A stretch of 53,685 nt of DNA from Tistrella bauzanensis (GTDB lineage Bacteria > Pseudomonadota > Alphaproteobacteria > Tistrellales > Tistrellaceae), in contig NZ_BMDZ01000038.1 in NCBI RefSeq assembly GCF_014636235.1, positions 1 through 53,685 on the forward strand, written 5' to 3'. The notes below the pieces were generated by a model. The model was given only the letters and a program-made list of their open reading frames with translations, did no database searches and was not told the DNA's origin. Position 1 is the stretch's first letter. Every line of letters starts with the position of its first letter. The translations under genes were made by a program, and so were the position numbers. This document shows, piece by piece, positions 1 to 8,794 of this stretch.

Positions 1-78
1 CCCCGTCTGCGAGGCTGCATAGCCTCATCAACCAGCGACGTCCGCCGAGCCCTTTTCAACATCGGGCGGGACATCCCC
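1..78. repeat. Left copy of 78-bp terminal inverted repeat, probable mobile-element end
   Basis: These bases are the exact reverse complement of 53608-53685; identity stops abruptly at base 79. The repeat contains a perfect 6-bp-stem palindrome (gaggct-gcat-agcctc at 11-26). Read leftward, the repeat interrupts the methyltransferase reading frame at its edge, which is what an insertion-sequence end would do. No transposase can be seen because the element lies outside the window. The shared length is also what an assembler gives when a contig stops inside a repeat, so the full element length and its family are unknown. Confidence 0.85.
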
Positions 79-267
79 CAGGAACAGCTTGCCGTGATGC
101 ACGCCAACTTCCGCCACGGCGCCCGTCACACCATGGTCGCTCTGGCTGTCGCCGAGTTTCGCGATCGCCGCCGCGCTGAAATCATCCAGCCAGCCCTGAA
201 CGCCATGCAGGCCATGGTCGACATAGCGCGTGAGGCGGGCTTCGGAATAGCGACGGGGGCTCGGCAT
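28..267 (-). pseudogene. Class I SAM-dependent methyltransferase, N-terminal fragment cut by the terminal repeat
   Basis: The ATG is at 267 and the native part runs to about base 79, giving 63 codons. It resembles the N-terminus of TylF/macrocin-O-methyltransferase-like enzymes: a helical lead-in (YVDHGLHGVQGWL), then the start of the SAM-binding fold with the E-x-G motif in GAVAEVGVHHGKLF at about residues 49-62. From codon 64 the frame enters the 78-bp repeat and stops at 28-30, inside it. The rest of the Rossmann fold is missing, so the product cannot be active. It is transcribed away from the NHLP-type gene at 563. The family call rests on a short stretch but the motif is characteristic; the substrate is unknown. 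Confidence 0.7.
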
Positions 268-562
268 AAGAGGGTATCCTCAGGCGCGGACTGGGCAGGG
301 TGATCAGGGGAGACGATGCCGCGCTTCGTGCAGCGCCGCAAGCCATACTCTGCCTGTCACGACATGCGCCGGGGACATGACCCCGTGCCGTCGACCCTGG
401 CCGATGCGCGGGAGGGGCGCCGTCAACCATGATTGATCGCCGGTCGGGCGTGGCTGGCACCGGACAGAGCGTCGATGGCATGGTCATACCCACAAGCCTT
501 TTCCTCTGTTGCCGGCCGGGCATCCCCGCCATCGTGCGGCCGGTCCTCTCGACGAGGTCGCC

Positions 563-1105
563 ATGGCGTCCCGTATATCCGGCTTTCCGACCTATCCGGC
601 GCTGTATGCGGCGATCGAGCGTGCCTGCACGGATGCGGCCTTTCTGAACAGCCTGGTTCAGAACCCTGCGCAGGCACTGGCGCAGGCAGGGGTGGCGGTG
701 CCGGCGGATGCCGATATCCGCGTCCACCAGTCGCGGCCCGGGCGGCTGCTGCTGACCTTGCCGCCGATGCTGTCCGGGGATCGGCGGGATCCGGACATCC
801 TGCCCAATGATCCGGCACTGCGGCCGATGGCCGAGGCGATGCTGCGTGCCGCGCGCGAGCCGGCATTCCGCGAAGATCTGCGGGCGGCACCGGTCGCGAC
901 CCTGCGCGGCCAGGGTGTGGTTCTGGCGCCGGGCATGATGGTCGACGTCATTGACGCCGAACCTGGGCGGATCGACATCATCATTCCCGATCTGGCGCCG
1001 CCCGGCCCCGGCGCGTTGGCCGGCAGGATGATCGGCGCCTCGGCGCTGCTGACCATGGGCGGTATGGTTGCCTTCGGTATCCAGCGCCATGGCCGCCCGG
1101 GTTGA
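563..1105 (+). CDS. Tandem NHLP (nitrile-hydratase-like leader peptide) domain protein
   Basis: The product has 180 residues from ATG 563, preceded by a purine-rich gacgagg; an in-frame ATG at 509 lacks such a site. Two copies of one domain are visible. Residues 11-68 contain DAAFLNSLVQNPAQALAQAG, an acidic-proline loop and the beta ending RLLLTLPP. Residues 85-142 contain EPAFREDLRAAPVATLRGQG and the ending RIDIIIPD. This helix-helix-strand pattern (xxF-x-L-x-x-x-P-x-x-A-L-x-x-x-G) is the signature of nitrile hydratase alpha and of NHLP leader peptides of RiPP precursors. The tail (about 146-172) is Gly/Ala/Met-rich and hydrophobic, with no obvious double-glycine cleavage site. No cognate peptidase-transporter, lanthionine synthetase or radical-SAM enzyme lies in the window. 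Function is unknown: RiPP precursor, carrier or a domesticated NHase-like protein are all possible. Confidence 0.72.
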   Translation: MASRISGFPTYPALYAAIERACTDAAFLNSLVQNPAQALAQAGVAVPADADIRVHQSRPGRLLLTLPPMLSGDRRDPDILPNDPALRPMAEAMLRAAREPAFREDLRAAPVATLRGQGVVLAPGMMVDVIDAEPGRIDIIIPDLAPPGPGALAGRMIGASALLTMGGMVAFGIQRHGRPG

Positions 1106-1230
1106 GAGCCGGGTGAACCGCTGCGGCGGCTGTTGAGAATTGCGTCAGGTCACAGAGCTGTTCTCACCGTCAGCCGCAGCGTCTGCTATGATCTGGCCGC
1201 TTTCGGCAAGGGGTCAGAGGAGATGGACGC

Positions 1231-3756
1231 GTGACGACGGGCGGTATTACCGGACTGGTTCTGACACTCGCCCTGCTTCTTGTCGTCATTGCCGCCATAC
1301 AGCCACTTGCCCGGCGGCTGGGTCTGGCATCGAACGTGCTGCTGGCGGCGGTGGGGGTCGCCATCGGCGCCCTGGCTGCTTTCCTGCTGTTCACCTCGTT
1401 CACCGATGTGTTCAACGAGGCAGCACGGGCCGTTGTCTATCTGAGGATCGACAGCCAGACCATCATCACCGTCTTCCTGCCGCTGCTGCTGTTCCAGACC
1501 GCGCTGACCATTGATGTCCGCCGGCTGTTGGACGATATAGCGCCGATTCTGTTGCTGGCGGTGGTGGCGGTGGTGGTGACGACGGCCGCCATCGGGTTAG
1601 GGCTGTCGGCGATCTTCGGCGTGCCGCTCCTGGGCTGCCTGCTGCTGGGCGCGATCGTGGCGACCACCGATCCGGCAGCGGTGGTGGCGATCTTCCGCGA
1701 CATCGGCGCGCCGGGCCGGTTGACCCGGCTGGTCGAGGGCGAAAGCCTGCTGAACGATGCCACCGCCATTGCCCTGTTCTCGGTGCTGATGGCCGCACTG
1801 GTCACCGCGCGCGCGACCGGCGTGGAAGAGCCGGGCTCCGCCATGCTGCTGGATGCCGCCAACGATCTGGCCGTGGGACTGATCGGCGGCGCGGTGTTCG
1901 GTCTGGTGGTCGGCCGGCTGGTGGTCGCCGGGCTGCTGCTGCTGGACGATATCAAGGCGGCGGAAGCGACGCTGACCCTGGCCGGCGCCTATATCATCTT
2001 CGTGGTCGGCGAATACAGCCTGGGCGTGTCGGGCGTGGTGGCGGCGGTGGTGGCCGGGCTGGTGGTCTCGGCGCTGGGCCGGTCGCATGTGGCGCCTGAG
2101 AACTGGCGGCATCTGCTGAACGTGTGGGAGCAGATCGCCTTCTGGGCCGGGTCGATGATTTTCGTGCTGGCGGCGCTGATCGTGCCGCGGCTGATGGAGG
2201 ACGTCGATATCTATGACATCCTGACCATCGCCACGCTGGCGCTGCTGGCGCTGATCGGCCGGGCGCTGACCCTGTGGCTGCTGCTGCCGGTGCTGAGCAT
2301 GTTGAGGCTGTCGGCCAGGGTGTCGCACAGCTATCGGGCGGTGATCCTGTGGGGTGGCCTGCGCGGCGCGGTGACACTGGTGCTGGCGCTGGGCGTGGTC
2401 GAGGCGCCGGGCCTGTCCGACGGCCTGAAGCGCTTCGTGGCGGTGACCGCGACCGGCTATGTGCTGTTCACGCTGTTCATCAATGGCACCACGCTTCGGC
2501 CGCTGATTTCCTGGCTGGGGCTGGACCGGCTGTCACCGGTGGGCGAGGTGCTGCGCCGCCAGGTGCTGGCGCTGTCGCTGACCGATGTCAGGGGGGCGGT
2601 CGAGGATGCCGGACGACGCTATGACGTGAGCCCGACCGTGGTGCGCGAGGTGGCCCAGTCTTACGCCCGCCGCGCCGATCAGGTGTCGAGCGATACCGAT
2701 ATCGAGACCGAGATCGCCGATCGTGAACGGCTGGGCGTGGGGCTGGTGGCACTGGCGGTGCGTGAGCGCGGACTGATTCTGGATCTGCATGAGCGTCGTA
2801 CCCTGTCGACCGCCACCGTCGACCGGCTGCTGCGCCTGACCGAAGCGCTGCTGGAAGGCGGCCGCAATGAAGGCCGCCTGGGCTATATGCGCGTGGTGCG
2901 CACCGCACTCGATTTCGAGCACGGATTCCGGGTCGCCTATTGGCTGCACCGGCGGATGCGCATCGACCGGCCGCTGGCGCGCCGGCTGGCCAACCGGTTC
3001 GAGATGCTGCTGGCCTTCCGGCTGGCGATCCAGGAACTCAGGCCCTATGTCGACGAGCGGATCCGGCCGATGCTGGGCCGGCGCATCGCCGAGCTGATCG
3101 CCGACATGCTTGATGGCCGCGCCCGCCAGGTGGCCGGTGCGCTGGATGCCATGCGGCTGCAATATCCCGATTATGCCGAGGCGCTGGAACGACGGTTCCT
3201 GGCGCGGATGGCCGAACGCCACGAACTGGCCCGTTATGACGCACTGGCCGAGGAAGGCCTGCTGGATGCGGAACTGCATGACGATCTGCGCCGGGGCGTG
3301 ACGGCGGCTGAAGCCCGCCGCGACGCCCTGCCGCGGCTGGATCTGGGCCTGGACACCAACGAGCTGATGCGCCGCCTGCCGCTGTTCGTGGAACTGGGCG
3401 ACGACATGCGCGCCCGTGTCCGCCAGTTGCTGCGGCCGGTCTTCGTGCTGCCGCGATCGGTGATCTTCCGGGCTGGCGACAAGGGCGACGGGGTGTATTT
3501 CATCTCGTCGGGCGCGGTCGAGGTGCGGATCGAGGACCGGCGTATCAGGCTGGGCCGTGGCGACTTTTTCGGCGAGATGGCGCTGCTCGACCACCGTCCG
3601 CGCAGCGCCGAGATCGCCGCCCTCGGCTATTGCCAGTTGTTGTTTCTGGATGCCGGCGACTTCCGGCGCCTGATCGGCGGCGACGAGACCCTGCTGCACA
3701 AGTTCGAGACCATTGCCAGGACGCGTGCGGCCCAGAACCGCAGCGCCGCCACCTGA
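1231..3756 (+). CDS. CPA1 (NhaP-type) Na+(K+)/H+ antiporter with C-terminal cyclic-nucleotide-binding domain
   Basis: This 841-residue inner-membrane protein starts at GTG 1231 behind a strong ribosome site (gaggagatg). Residues 1-420 form a sodium/hydrogen exchanger with about a dozen hydrophobic helices. They include the CPA1 motif TTDPAAVVAIFRD near 146 and the ion-site sequence ESLLNDATAI near 170. A long charged helical linker follows (about 430-690). The C-terminus (about 700-830) is a cNMP-binding fold with a phosphate-binding cassette, FGEMALLDHRPRSAEI, whose Arg is intact. The family exchanges protons for Na+ or K+; the added domain suggests control by cAMP/cGMP or another ligand, which is an inference. 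It stands alone and converges on the deaminase gene downstream. Confidence 0.92.
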   Translation: MTTGGITGLVLTLALLLVVIAAIQPLARRLGLASNVLLAAVGVAIGALAAFLLFTSFTDVFNEAARAVVYLRIDSQTIITVFLPLLLFQTALTIDVRRLLDDIAPILLLAVVAVVVTTAAIGLGLSAIFGVPLLGCLLLGAIVATTDPAAVVAIFRDIGAPGRLTRLVEGESLLNDATAIALFSVLMAALVTARATGVEEPGSAMLLDAANDLAVGLIGGAVFGLVVGRLVVAGLLLLDDIKAAEATLTLAGAYIIFVVGEYSLGVSGVVAAVVAGLVVSALGRSHVAPENWRHLLNVWEQIAFWAGSMIFVLAALIVPRLMEDVDIYDILTIATLALLALIGRALTLWLLLPVLSMLRLSARVSHSYRAVILWGGLRGAVTLVLALGVVEAPGLSDGLKRFVAVTATGYVLFTLFINGTTLRPLISWLGLDRLSPVGEVLRRQVLALSLTDVRGAVEDAGRRYDVSPTVVREVAQSYARRADQVSSDTDIETEIADRERLGVGLVALAVRERGLILDLHERRTLSTATVDRLLRLTEALLEGGRNEGRLGYMRVVRTALDFEHGFRVAYWLHRRMRIDRPLARRLANRFEMLLAFRLAIQELRPYVDERIRPMLGRRIAELIADMLDGRARQVAGALDAMRLQYPDYAEALERRFLARMAERHELARYDALAEEGLLDAELHDDLRRGVTAAEARRDALPRLDLGLDTNELMRRLPLFVELGDDMRARVRQLLRPVFVLPRSVIFRAGDKGDGVYFISSGAVEVRIEDRRIRLGRGDFFGEMALLDHRPRSAEIAALGYCQLLFLDAGDFRRLIGGDETLLHKFETIARTRAAQNRSAAT

Positions 3757-3792
3757 GGGGGTGCGGCGCCCGGTCAGGCAACGCGCGGCCGC

Positions 3793-5103
3793 TCAGGCCC
3801 CGATGCGGCAGCGGGTCAGGCGGGTGCCGCCATCCAGCAGCAGGGTGGTCTCGGACGGGGCGGTGCGCGCGATCAGCCGGCCGGCGCGGATGACCGACAG
3901 CCGGGTCGCGCGCAGGCGCAGGGCCTCGACCTCGTCGCCGGCATCCAGGATCACGATATCGGCCTGGCATCCGGCATCGAGCCCATAGCCATCCAGGCCC
4001 AGCAGGCGGGCGGGGTTGGTGGTCACCGCCTGAAAGCAGCGGCGCATGTCGTCGATGCCGGTCATCTGCGCCACATGCAGGCCCATCGATGCGACATCGA
4101 GCATGTCGCCCGAGCCCAGCGGATACCACGGGTCCATGGCACAATCCTGGCCGAAGGCAACCGTCAGCCCCGCCGCCATCAGCTCGGGCACCCGGGTCAT
4201 GCCGCGGCGCTTGGGATAGGTGTCGTGGCGGCCCTGAAGGGTGATGTTGATCAGCGGGTTGGCGATCACGCCCAGATCGGCCTCGGCCATCAGCGGGATC
4301 AGCTTGGAGACATAGTAGTTGTCCATGGAATGCATCGAGGTGAGATGCGAGCCTGTGGCCCGACCGTGCAGCCCCAGGCGATGAACCTCGGCGGCGAGCG
4401 TTTCCACATGGCGCGACAGCGGGTCGTCGCTTTCATCGCAGTGCAAATCGACCCGCAGGCCCCGTTCGGCAGCGATCTCGCACAGCCGCGCCACGCTGCG
4501 GGCGCCATCGGTCATTGTCCGCTCGAAATGCGGGATGCCGCCGACCACGTCGACGCCACGGTCCAGCGCCTCGATCAGCAGGGCTTCTGTGCCTGGGCGG
4601 CGATAGAGACCGTCTTGCGGGAAGGCCACCAGTTGCAGATCCAGCCAGGGCTTGACCCGCGCCTTCACCTCCAGCAGCGCATCCACCGCCAGCAGCCGGG
4701 GATCGCAGACATCGACATGGCTGCGGATCGCCAGAAGGCCACGGGCCACCGCCCAGTCGCAATAGGCGAGCGCGCGGTCGACCAGTGCCTGGTGGGTCAG
4801 CGCGGGCTTGAGTTCGTTCCACAGCGCGATGCCTTCCAGCAGCGTGCCCGACCGGTTCACCCGCGGCATGCCATAGGACAGGGTCGAGTCCATGTGGAAA
4901 TGGGCGTCGACGAAAGGCGGGGTGACCAGGCAGCCCGCGGCATCGATGGTGTCAGTGGCGGTGGCGCCGCGCGCGGCGATGCCCGGCGCCACCTCGACGA
5001 TCCGCCCGCCGTCTATGGCGATGTCGACGGGTGTGGCGCCGGCGGGCGTCATGTCGGCGTCGAGTGCGCGGCGGGCGTTCAGAACCAGAAGATCGAGGGC
5101 CAT
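3793..5103 (-). CDS. codA: Cytosine-deaminase-type amidohydrolase (CodA family), specificity residue changed
   Basis: The 436-residue protein aligns along its length with E. coli CodA (lengths 436 and 427), including PHFE, HCDE, NPL-N-LQGR-DTYPKRRG and DPWYPLG. Metal and catalytic residues are visible: H68 and H70 (AHFH), H221, E224, H253 and D320. The residue after the metal aspartate, D314 in CodA, is C321 here (FGQDC instead of FGHDD). That position shapes substrate choice in the family, so cytosine itself, a methylated cytosine, isoguanine or another ring could be the substrate. It hydrolytically deaminates a nucleobase in the cytoplasm. The stop-to-start spacing shows it is the last gene of the BMP-type importer operon on the minus strand (4 bp after the permease), so the importer probably supplies its substrate. 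Confidence 0.88.
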   Translation of the reverse strand: MALDLLVLNARRALDADMTPAGATPVDIAIDGGRIVEVAPGIAARGATATDTIDAAGCLVTPPFVDAHFHMDSTLSYGMPRVNRSGTLLEGIALWNELKPALTHQALVDRALAYCDWAVARGLLAIRSHVDVCDPRLLAVDALLEVKARVKPWLDLQLVAFPQDGLYRRPGTEALLIEALDRGVDVVGGIPHFERTMTDGARSVARLCEIAAERGLRVDLHCDESDDPLSRHVETLAAEVHRLGLHGRATGSHLTSMHSMDNYYVSKLIPLMAEADLGVIANPLINITLQGRHDTYPKRRGMTRVPELMAAGLTVAFGQDCAMDPWYPLGSGDMLDVASMGLHVAQMTGIDDMRRCFQAVTTNPARLLGLDGYGLDAGCQADIVILDAGDEVEALRLRATRLSVIRAGRLIARTAPSETTLLLDGGTRLTRCRIGA

Positions 5104-5107
5104 GGGT

Positions 5108-6049
5108 TCAGCGTTCTCCCTTGCGGAACGGCACCATCAGCGCCTGAGGATAGGCGGCCCGCCTGGACATGACCACAAGTGCCAGAATGCTGAGCACATA
5201 AGGCAGCATCAGGAACAGTTGATAGGGCAGGGCGCCGCCCGTCATCTGTTGCAGGCGGGTCTGAAGCGCATCGAAGAAGGCGAAGAGCAGCGCGCCGAGC
5301 AGGGCCTTGCCCGGCCGCCATGACGCGAACACCACCAGCGCGATGCAGATCCAGCCGCGCCCGCCAATCATGTTGAAGAAGAAGGCGTTGAACGCCGAGA
5401 GGGTGAGGAAGGCGCCGCCAACCGCCATGAAGGCCGATCCCACCATCACCGCCAGCATCCGCACGCCGGTGACCGAAATGCCCTGGGCATCGGCGGCGGC
5501 CGGATTTTCACCGACCATCCGCACCGCCAGCCCGGCGGGCGTGCGGTACAGCACCCAGGCCACTGCCAGCACCAGCACCAGGGCCAGGATGGTGGGGGCG
5601 GTCTGCTGGCCGATCACCTGGCCCAGCCAGGGCAGGGACGACCACCAGCCATCGCCGAGCGGCGCGAAGGGGTCGACGGATGGCGGGGTGCTGATCTGTG
5701 GCAGCAACAGGCGATAGGCGAAATAGGACAGGCTGGTGGCCAGCATGGTGATGCCAAGGCCGGTGACATGCTGCGACAGGCCGAGCGGCACGGTCAGCGC
5801 GCCGTGCAGCAGCCCGACCAGCATGCCGGCCACGGCGGCGGCGGCGATGCCGACCCACAGATCGCCGCCCTGATAGACCGTCATCCAGCCGACCATGGCG
5901 CCCAGCGTCATGATCCCCTCAATGCCCAGGTTCAGAACGCCGGCACGCTCGCAGATCAATTCGCCGAGCGTGCCGAAGATCAGCGGTGTGGCGATGCGCA
6001 GCACGGTTGCCCACAGGCCGGCCGAAATCAGAAGCTCGATGATGTCCAT
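5108..6049 (-). CDS. BMP-type nucleoside ABC transporter, permease 2 (NupQ/YufQ-like)
   Basis: This 313-residue inner-membrane permease of the BPD_transp_2 (branched-chain amino acid/sugar) type starts at ATG 6049, with a ggagc ribosome site nine bases before. It has about eight to nine hydrophobic helices and the family features PLIFGTLGELICERAGVLNLGIEG near residue 25 (given in part: GELICERAGVLNLGIEG) and GEN-AAADAQGI near 180. It forms the second half of the channel with the product of 6080-7129. The operon order binding protein, ATPase, permease, permease, deaminase on one strand points to nucleoside or base uptake. Substrate is inferred from family and neighbours only. Confidence 0.9.
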   Translation of the reverse strand: MDIIELLISAGLWATVLRIATPLIFGTLGELICERAGVLNLGIEGIMTLGAMVGWMTVYQGGDLWVGIAAAAVAGMLVGLLHGALTVPLGLSQHVTGLGITMLATSLSYFAYRLLLPQISTPPSVDPFAPLGDGWWSSLPWLGQVIGQQTAPTILALVLVLAVAWVLYRTPAGLAVRMVGENPAAADAQGISVTGVRMLAVMVGSAFMAVGGAFLTLSAFNAFFFNMIGGRGWICIALVVFASWRPGKALLGALLFAFFDALQTRLQQMTGGALPYQLFLMLPYVLSILALVVMSRRAAYPQALMVPFRKGER

Positions 6050-6079
6050 GACGGGTCAGCTCCGGAAGAACGGCCGGGA

Positions 6080-7129
6080 TCAGCCGCGGCGCAGGCGATA
6101 GCGGGCAAACAGCATCGCGGTCAGCATGCACAGCAGCGACACCGCGACCAGAACGTCGGCAATATAGGTGGGCACGCCCACCGCACGGCTCATGGCATCG
6201 GCACCGACGAAGATGCTGGCGACCATCAACGCGCCCAGGATCACCCCCAGCGGGTGCAACTGGGCCAGCATGGCGACCACCACGCCGCCGGTGCCATAGC
6301 CGGGCGACATGTCGAGGGTGAGATAGCCGGTGCGGCCGGCCACCTCGCTGACACCGGCGAGGCCGGCGAGGCCGCCTGAGATCAGCGCCACCAGCAGCAT
6401 CACCCGACCGGTACTCATCCCTGAGAACCGGGCCGCGCGCGGGCTGGCGCCGACCGCGCGCATCTCGAAGCCAAGCACCGTGCGGGTCATCATGATGTAG
6501 ATCAGCACCGCCGCGACCAGTGCCAGGATCAGCCCGCCATGCAGGCGGGTGCGCGGGATCAGCCGTGGCAGTTCGGCGGCCATCGGCAGGGTGTCGCTTT
6601 GCGGCCAGCCCATGGCCATCGGATCCTTCATCGGCCCTTCGATCATCATCGACACGAACAGCAGCACGATGAAGTTCAGCAGCAGGGTGGTCACCACCTC
6701 GTCGACGCCGAAGCGGGTTTTCAGCACCGCCGGGCCCAGCAGCAGCAGACCGCCGGCGATGGCGCCGGCCAGGATCACGGCTGGCAGCAGCAGTGCATCG
6801 GGCAGGCCCAGCGGCGCGGTGCCGATCCAGACCGCGGCCAGCGCCCCGCCGTAAAGCTGGCCCTCGCCGCCGATATTCCACAGCCGGGCGCGGAAGGCGA
6901 CGGCAGCGGCAAGCCCGGTCAGCATCAGCGGTGCCGCGCGGGTGAGGGTTTCGGTGATGGCGAAGCGGCTGCCGAAGGCGCCGTCGGCCATCGCGCCATA
7001 GGCAGCCGGCACCGAGGCGCCGGATATCAGGATCAGAACCGCCGAGATGGCGAAGGCGGCGGCAAGCGCCGCCACCGGCACCAGCAGAGACAGCCAGGCG
7101 GGGGTTTCGGTGCGGCGTTCAAGTCGCAT
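6080..7129 (-). CDS. BMP-type nucleoside ABC transporter, permease 1 (NupP/YufP-like)
   Basis: This 349-residue inner-membrane permease is paired with the product of 5108-6049. I chose ATG 7129 because gaggctgccc precedes it; an upstream ATG at 7165 would extend deep into the ATPase gene. Even so, the start overlaps the end of the ATPase gene by 11 bp, implying translational coupling. Hydrophobic helices span roughly residues 15-345. Family sequences include NIGGEGQLYGGALAA near 95, FGVDEVVTTLLLNFI near 135 and RAVGASPRAARFSGM near 225. The cytoplasmic loop with the ARFSGM stretch is the usual contact with the ATPase. Confidence 0.9.
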   Translation of the reverse strand: MRLERRTETPAWLSLLVPVAALAAAFAISAVLILISGASVPAAYGAMADGAFGSRFAITETLTRAAPLMLTGLAAAVAFRARLWNIGGEGQLYGGALAAVWIGTAPLGLPDALLLPAVILAGAIAGGLLLLGPAVLKTRFGVDEVVTTLLLNFIVLLFVSMMIEGPMKDPMAMGWPQSDTLPMAAELPRLIPRTRLHGGLILALVAAVLIYIMMTRTVLGFEMRAVGASPRAARFSGMSTGRVMLLVALISGGLAGLAGVSEVAGRTGYLTLDMSPGYGTGGVVVAMLAQLHPLGVILGALMVASIFVGADAMSRAVGVPTYIADVLVAVSLLCMLTAMLFARYRLRRG

Positions 7130-8702
7130 GGGCAGCCTCGGTGGCGGATGCGGTGTCGCCGGCACCGGCCATCAGCAGGCCGAGACCGGCCACGGTGACC
7201 GCCTCGCGTCGGGCAGGCGTGGTCAGATGACCGTCATGGATCACCGCCACCCGGTCGGACAGGGCCAGGATCTCGTCCAGATCCTCGGAAATCAGCAGGA
7301 TGGCGGCGCCGCCGTCGCGGGCCTCCAGCAGACGTTCATGGACATAGGCGACCGCGCCGATATCCAGGCCACGGGTGGGCTGGTTGGCCAGGATCAGCCC
7401 CGGATGCAGGGCCAGCGCCCGGCCCAGGATCAGTTTCTGCATGTTGCCGCCGGAAAGCTGGCGGACGGTGGCATCCACCGACGGGCAGCGCACCTCATAG
7501 GCCCTGACCAGATCGGCCGCATGGGCGCGCGCCGGCCCCCGGCGCAGAAATCCCGCGCGGGAGAAATCGGGCCGGTTGCGGCGTTCGGCGATGACGTTCT
7601 CCCACACCGTCATGTCGCCGATCAGGCCTTCGCTGTGGCGGTCTTCCGGGATGCGGCCAACCCCCATGCGCACCATCCGTGCCGGATCGGGACGCGTGAT
7701 CGGCTGGCCCAGAATGGTGATGCGGCCGGCCTCGGGATGGGCCATGCCGGCGATCAGATCGGCCAGCAGCGACTGGCCATTGCCCGAGACGCCTGCGATG
7801 CCGACGATTTCACGCGCATTTACCGAAAGCTGCACGTCATGCAGCCGGGGCTTGCCGCCGGGGCCGGTCGCCGAGACGCGGTCCAGGATCAGGGCCGGCG
7901 CGCCGGCCGCCACGGGCGTGCGCATCGGCCCGGTGACCTTGCGCCCGACCATCAGCTCGGCCAGCATCGCGCGGTCGAGCCCGGCCGCGTCGCGCTGTTC
8001 GATCAGCCGGCCGGCCCGCAGCACCGCCACCCGGTTGCTGACCGTCATCACTTCCGGCAGCTTGTGGCTGATGAAGATGATCGACAGCCCGTCGGCGACC
8101 ATGGCGCGGAGCGTGACGAACAGCCGCTCGCTTTCCTGCGGGGTCAGAACGGCGGTGGGTTCGTCCAGGATCAGGATCCGGGCGTCGCGATACAGCGCCT
8201 TCAGGATCTCGACCTTCTGGCGCTCGCCCACCGACAAGGCGCCGACGCGGGCATCAGGGTCGACCGTCAGGCCGAAACGGGCCCCCAGCTCGGCCAGCCG
8301 CCGGCGCGCTTTCGCCCGGTCCCGCCGCCACGCCCACAGCGGCTCGGTGCCGATGGTGACGTTGTCGATGACGCTCAGATTCTCGGCCAGGGTGAAGTGC
8401 TGATGCACCATGCCGAGGCCGGCCGCGATCGCGGCCTTGGGCGAACCGCCGGGCAGCGGCCGGCCGAAGACCTCGATATCGCCCGCGTCGGCCACATAAT
8501 GGCCGAACAGGATGCTCATCAAGGTGGTTTTGCCGGCGCCGTTCTCGCCCAGCAGCGCCAGGATCTCGCCCCGGCGCAGGTCCAGGTCGATGGCGTCGTT
8601 GGCCGTGAGCGCGCCGAAGCGCTTGGTAACGCCCGAAAGCCGGAGAACGATCTCCGGCGCCCGGCTCGTCGCCACCACCGCGGGTTCAGCGGATGTGGTC
8701 AT
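7119..8702 (-). CDS. BMP-type nucleoside ABC transporter, duplicated ATP-binding protein (NupO/YufO-like)
   Basis: The 527-residue protein has two ABC domains in one chain, as in ribose and BMP-type nucleoside importers. Domain 1 (about 18-255) has Walker A GENGAGKTTL, signature LSVGERQKVEI and Walker B ILILDEPTAVLT. Domain 2 (about 275-510) has the degenerate Walker A GVSGNGQSLL and signature LSGGNMQKLILGR with LILANQPTRGLD. Asymmetric sites of this kind are normal for the family. It energises uptake through the two permeases encoded directly downstream. Confidence 0.93.
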   Translation of the reverse strand: MTTSAEPAVVATSRAPEIVLRLSGVTKRFGALTANDAIDLDLRRGEILALLGENGAGKTTLMSILFGHYVADAGDIEVFGRPLPGGSPKAAIAAGLGMVHQHFTLAENLSVIDNVTIGTEPLWAWRRDRAKARRRLAELGARFGLTVDPDARVGALSVGERQKVEILKALYRDARILILDEPTAVLTPQESERLFVTLRAMVADGLSIIFISHKLPEVMTVSNRVAVLRAGRLIEQRDAAGLDRAMLAELMVGRKVTGPMRTPVAAGAPALILDRVSATGPGGKPRLHDVQLSVNAREIVGIAGVSGNGQSLLADLIAGMAHPEAGRITILGQPITRPDPARMVRMGVGRIPEDRHSEGLIGDMTVWENVIAERRNRPDFSRAGFLRRGPARAHAADLVRAYEVRCPSVDATVRQLSGGNMQKLILGRALALHPGLILANQPTRGLDIGAVAYVHERLLEARDGGAAILLISEDLDEILALSDRVAVIHDGHLTTPARREAVTVAGLGLLMAGAGDTASATEAAHAT

Positions 8703-8794
8703 GGATGCAAGCGCCCCGATGCGGATGCGGCGTCGTGGAGGATACAGCCTGAAGTGGCCGCATCCATGGCCGACAGTTTATCTGCGCAGACCGC

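Noticed and set aside
1-303. Open frame on the plus strand from the window start to 303
   Set aside because: It runs antisense to the recognisable methyltransferase fragment, begins inside the terminal repeat and has no family resemblance or ribosome site.
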